In this document: positions 60,870 to 64,000 of the stretch, piece by piece
Layout: each line of letters begins with the position of its first letter
Position numbering within the stretch: the stretch's first letter is position 1
Origin: JAUWMI01 sp964454265
GTDB taxonomy: Bacteria; Sumerlaeota; Sumerlaeia; MWCT01; JAUWMI01
Direction of reading: 5' to 3'
DNA: 64,000 nt
NCBI GenBank assembly: GCA_964454265.1
Contig: CAYVXD010000005.1
Coordinates: 1-64,000 of the forward strand
Made by a program: the position numbers and the translations under genes
Notes under the pieces: model-generated
Told to the model about the DNA's origin: nothing
What the model saw: the letters and a program-made list of their open reading frames with translations, nothing else
The model's database searches: none

Positions 60870-62642
60870 ATGCTGGTACAGTTTCTAGACTATTTACCAG
60901 GCATGATCATGATCTTTATCTTTTTGGTCATGATGATGCTCATGTACCTGCGAAAAATTTCCGCATTGCTCGCGCTTCCGCTCATGGCACTGCTCTTTTC
61001 GCTGGTTGGCATTGTGGATTATGGCCGGCTTTTCCATGTCATGGCCAAGGAGATGGGGTGGGCCGCTTTCCATACGTTTTGTTTACATGGAGGCATTGGT
61101 GTAGCCCTGGTCTTAGGATTGATTGTGCTAGGGGTTCGGCGGCTAATTAAAGTTCCTACAATGGTGACCGGTTGTTTGGTGATTCTAGGCGGGTTGATTT
61201 TACTCAACTTTGAGGCAATAGGACGCCTGCTCAGTCTCGCGGTAATTGGTAATCTGCTTGGCGCTACGCAAGCGCATGAAATTGTTGATACGGTGATTCA
61301 CGACGGCGCGTTGAAGCTGCACGACGCATACACGGTGGCCATATTCGGGGGTATACTGGCTATTCTCGTCCGCGAGAAAAAGATTGCGGAGACATTTATC
61401 AAGTATGCAGCGGAACTGGCAGGTGATAATCCGTTTGTTGTAGGCATGGTGATGATGTTCGTCACCTTCGTGCTGTTCACTACGTTGGGTGGATTAGGGG
61501 CGATTATTATGGTCGGCACGATCATTCTCCCCATCATGCTCTCGCTCGGAATCCCTGCACTGGTGGCTGCGGGTATTTTTCTGGTCGGTATATGTGCCGG
61601 TGGAACCTTCAACCCGGGCAACTGGGCTCTTTATGAAAGTTCCCTGGGTATCGCCCGCGAGAAGGTCCAGACCTTTGCACTTCTCATTATCGTGCTCTAT
61701 TTGGTAACCGGCATGATCTTTATAGGCCTGAACCTGTTAACCAGAAAACGGCGGCACTACTGGAGCGTGGCCTCCAGGGCCAGGCCCGAAGAACCGCCAA
61801 GGCGTGTGCCTCTCATCTCCCTCTTGTCTCCTGTGATTCCGATCATCCTCGTGTTCAAACTTACGAACTTCTCGAACCTGTTTAGCTATATAAAGGGCTA
61901 CGCCCTGTGGCTGGACCAGGGGATTGAGATTTTCACACGCTTTGCTACGTTCTGGGATCGTAACATCGGGGCCTGGGATTTTATTCCGGCATTCATCGCT
62001 GGTCTTGCATTTTGTCTGATTACCACTTGGGAAAAAGACAATATCAAAATCCTGACGAAATCTGCGCTTGAAGGGGCCGAAAGCGTCATGCCTGCTGTGC
62101 TCCTCATGTTTGGCATCGGAATGCTGCTACAGGCCGTGCGCCACCCGGACGTCTCAGTGCACCTCACGCCGATTGTAAAGCAGGTTATTCCCTCTGCCCC
62201 GCTGCTCTATATAATCGGGTTTGGCCTGTGCGCCCCGCTTGCTCTATATCGCGGCCCGCTAAATATCTGGGGCCTTGGACTGGGCATTGCCGCCTTGTTT
62301 CTTGATTCCGGGCGCTTGTCTGCTCCCCTGGTTATGGGCGTATTCATGTCGGTCGGTGCGATTCAGGGCGTGTGCGATCCAACCAACACTCACAACGTCT
62401 GGATCGCCTCCTATCTCAGTGAAGATGTGATTAGGATTATGAAAAAGATGCTCCCGTTTATCTGGGTTCTGGCCTTCGCAGGATTGCTCGTGTCAAGTCT
62501 GATTTTCTATAAAGATTTTATCCCGCATCAACCGTCAGCTCTGACGTCGAAAGATGCACCGGTCAGCCAGATAATCGCTTCTTCCCATGCAACAGGCATT
62601 AGTACACAGATGGAGTATCTACCCGATTCATCACGCATGTGA
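60870..62642 (+). CDS. IT-superfamily permease (CitMHS/DctM-like), putative
   Basis: 590 residues, about 12-13 membrane helices. The motif pair LGGLGAIIMVGTIILPIMLSLGIP ... ICAGGTFNPGNWALYESSLGIA, and a later GVCDPTNTHNVWIA, give the two-fold re-entrant layout of ion-transporter superfamily permeases for citrate and related carboxylates. The substrate cannot be read from sequence; being directly upstream of panC (13 bp) is suggestive of a link to pantoate or beta-alanine but not proof. GGAG lies about 12 bases before the ATG. A C-terminal hydrophilic tail of about 40 residues is present. Confidence 0.75.
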   Translation: MLVQFLDYLPGMIMIFIFLVMMMLMYLRKISALLALPLMALLFSLVGIVDYGRLFHVMAKEMGWAAFHTFCLHGGIGVALVLGLIVLGVRRLIKVPTMVTGCLVILGGLILLNFEAIGRLLSLAVIGNLLGATQAHEIVDTVIHDGALKLHDAYTVAIFGGILAILVREKKIAETFIKYAAELAGDNPFVVGMVMMFVTFVLFTTLGGLGAIIMVGTIILPIMLSLGIPALVAAGIFLVGICAGGTFNPGNWALYESSLGIAREKVQTFALLIIVLYLVTGMIFIGLNLLTRKRRHYWSVASRARPEEPPRRVPLISLLSPVIPIILVFKLTNFSNLFSYIKGYALWLDQGIEIFTRFATFWDRNIGAWDFIPAFIAGLAFCLITTWEKDNIKILTKSALEGAESVMPAVLLMFGIGMLLQAVRHPDVSVHLTPIVKQVIPSAPLLYIIGFGLCAPLALYRGPLNIWGLGLGIAALFLDSGRLSAPLVMGVFMSVGAIQGVCDPTNTHNVWIASYLSEDVIRIMKKMLPFIWVLAFAGLLVSSLIFYKDFIPHQPSALTSKDAPVSQIIASSHATGISTQMEYLPDSSRM

Positions 62643-62655
62643 GGTTAGGCAAGAG

Positions 62656-63498
62656 ATGGAAATCATTACTGCCGTGGAGGCAATGAAGACGCGATCAAGG
62701 CAATGGCGCTCGAAAGGGAAAACGATTGTGCTTGTGCCGACCATGGGGTATTTTCACGAGGGCCATCTCTCGCTGATACGCGAGGGACGCCGCCAGGGTG
62801 ACATTCTTGTGGTTAGCCTCTTTGTCAATCCTACTCAATTTGCTCCGAGTGAAGATTTTGACGCGTATCCGAGGAATTTTGAGCACGACCGCAAATTGGC
62901 CGAACAAATTGGCGTGGATGTCATATTCTGTCCCGACAATAACGAGATGTATCCCTCAGGGTATAAGACGTACATTGAGGTGAGTGAACTGGGAAGTAAG
63001 CTATGCGGCGTGTCACGGCCAACCTTTTTTCGCGGCGTTACAACCGTGGTGCTCAAACTCTTTACTATCGTGCAGCCGCATGTCGCGCTCTTTGGCTGGA
63101 AGGACGCTCAGCAATTTATCATTATCCAGCGGATGGTAGAAGACCTTAACCTTGATGTACGGCTCATTGGCATGACAATCGTGCGTGAACCCGACGGATT
63201 GGCTATGAGCTCCCGTAATGCCTACCTGAATTCGCAGGAGCGAAAAGAGGCAACAGTACTTCACTCAGCGCTGCAGAAGGTGCAATCGCTCATTGGCGAA
63301 GGAGTCACTGAGGCCTCACAACTGCGGCGTGAGATGGAAACTATCGTACAACGCGCCCCATCGGCACGCACTGATTATATTCACATAGTTTCGCTGCACG
63401 ATCTCCAGCAACTTGATCACGTGAAGCGCGGGAAAACCCTCATTGCCCTCGCTGTGTTTATCGGGAATACGCGTTTGATTGATAATATTCGTGTGTAG
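62656..63498 (+). CDS. panC: Pantothenate synthetase
   Basis: 280 residues from the ATG at 62656 (the frame opens further upstream inside the permease gene, but residues before MEIITAVEAM are not in the family). It joins pantoate and beta-alanine with ATP to pantothenate. LVPTMGYFHEGHLSLIREG (the HIGH-like motif), FVNPTQFAPSEDFDAYPR, FGWKDAQQFIIIQRMVEDLN and MSSRNAYLN are all canonical. It follows the permease by 13 bp and precedes the antiporter by 56 bp, forming a likely operon. Confidence 0.97.
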   Translation: MEIITAVEAMKTRSRQWRSKGKTIVLVPTMGYFHEGHLSLIREGRRQGDILVVSLFVNPTQFAPSEDFDAYPRNFEHDRKLAEQIGVDVIFCPDNNEMYPSGYKTYIEVSELGSKLCGVSRPTFFRGVTTVVLKLFTIVQPHVALFGWKDAQQFIIIQRMVEDLNLDVRLIGMTIVREPDGLAMSSRNAYLNSQERKEATVLHSALQKVQSLIGEGVTEASQLRREMETIVQRAPSARTDYIHIVSLHDLQQLDHVKRGKTLIALAVFIGNTRLIDNIRV

Positions 63499-63554
63499 GT
63501 TGCTGGACGGTCGGCACGCTGCATTTTGTGCCTGAAAGGAACGAGAGCAAAACC

Positions 63555-64000
63555 ATGATTCATCGCATTGTCATTCTGCTTTGTATGGGCCTTGCCCTGT
63601 TTGCGCTGGCGTACGACGCCTGTGCTGATCAATCACAGCAAATGTCAGAGGCTCTACCAAATCAGGAGGCGCCATCTTCGCAGGCGGAACAGGCAGATCA
63701 TTCCCCCATAGTTACCGAAGTACTCATTACCCTCATTATCGTGCTCATCGGCGCAAAGCTGGGCGGCGAGCTGATGGAGCGCATCCATCAGCCTGCAGTA
63801 TTAGGCGAGCTGCTGTTTGGAGTGATTCTTGGCAATATTGCGCTGTTCGGATACCACGGTCTGGAGTATTTAAAGACAGACCTGGTGTTTGAAATCCTCG
63901 CGGAAATTGGTGTCATTCTGTTGCTGTTTGAGGTGGGGCTTGAGACAAACATTCGCGAGATGATGCGCGTAGGCATGTCGTCGTTGCTCGTGGCGGCTGT
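63555..64000 (+). CDS. CPA2-type cation/proton antiporter (KefB/NapA-like), N-terminal part
   Basis: The first 148 codons are in the window; the rest is cut. An unusual feature is a signal-peptide-like N-terminus (residues 1-24, MIHRIVILLCMGLALFALAYDACA) and a polar Gln/Pro/Ala stretch to about residue 47 before the first antiporter helix. From there, VLITLIIVLIGAKLGGELMERIHQPAVLGELLFGVILGN and ILAEIGVILLLFEVGLETN are the N-terminal helices of CPA2 Na+(K+)/H+ exchangers. The AAAGGA motif is 14 bases before the ATG, so the start is moderately supported. It probably controls pH or K+ at the inner membrane. Confidence 0.85.
   Translation, partial: MIHRIVILLCMGLALFALAYDACADQSQQMSEALPNQEAPSSQAEQADHSPIVTEVLITLIIVLIGAKLGGELMERIHQPAVLGELLFGVILGNIALFGYHGLEYLKTDLVFEILAEIGVILLLFEVGLETNIREMMRVGMSSLLVAA

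Noticed and set aside
1..64000. CRISPR array, prophage or complete insertion sequence
   Set aside because: No regularly spaced repeats, integrase, transposase or phage structural genes could be read; the holin-like membrane protein at 3996 is not accompanied by phage genes.

Overview
The window is 64 kb of bacterial chromosome from a draft, probably metagenome-derived, scaffold: two runs of exactly 100 N (37342-37441 and 52836-52935) are scaffold joins, and the ends cut a gene on each side. Base composition is near 50% GC by eye. Start signals are mostly AGGAGG-like, and several TTGACA-type sigma-70 promoters are visible. Gene content does not name a phylum. The mix of large secreted adhesin- and peptidase-like proteins, membrane glycosyltransferases with TPR domains, NiFe-hydrogenase maturation genes, a corrinoid-protein reactivase (RACo type), FolD and a microcompartment-type acylating aldehyde dehydrogenase suggests an anaerobic or fermentative member of an uncultivated bacterial phylum. 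That is inference.

Layout. 1-4.4 kb: serine hydrolase (cut), zinc-ribbon/PH-like protein, small exported protein, ABC ATPase, a cysteine desulfurase pseudogene and a small membrane protein. 4.4-6.6 kb: class II aldolase plus a PduP-like CoA-acylating aldehyde dehydrogenase with an N-terminal targeting-like helix. 7.1-13.6 kb: a 1788-residue C25 (gingipain-family) secreted protein and a TPR protein. 13.8-20.2 kb: two GT-C-like membrane proteins and a MacB/FtsX-type permease; a 285-bp direct repeat (the 3' end of the permease gene) flanks the first GT-C gene. 20.3-31.6 kb: a long minus-strand run read as cstA, D-aminoacylase, degenerate GlgC paralogue, glgC, radA, folD, TIM-barrel epimerase, RACo, membrane protein.

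32-37.3 kb: yjbQ, then the classical rpsB-tsf-pyrH-frr-uppS-cdsA cluster on the minus strand. 37.7-45.2 kb: hydrogenase maturation genes, hypC-hypD (minus) and hypE-hypF (plus), with a SpoIID/LytB-domain gene between them; no hydrogenase structural genes are in the window. 45.6-52.5 kb: a 1691-residue FG-GAP protein (14 repeats, then a Pro/Thr-rich linker) and a PBP4-type D-Ala-D-Ala carboxypeptidase lipoprotein. 52.9-60.5 kb (minus): GT-C/TPR fusion, MATE transporter with xylulokinase, and a RadC protein fused to an endonuclease III-like N-terminal half. 60.9-64 kb (plus): IT-superfamily permease, panC and the start of a CPA2-type cation/proton antiporter.

The most unusual items are the Nth-like/RadC fusion, the GlgC pair in which one member has lost catalytic residues, the microcompartment-type enzyme pair without shell genes, the repeat-flanked glycosyltransferase gene, and dispersed intergenic palindromes. 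No CRISPR array, rRNA, tRNA, complete insertion sequence or recognisable defence system was found.
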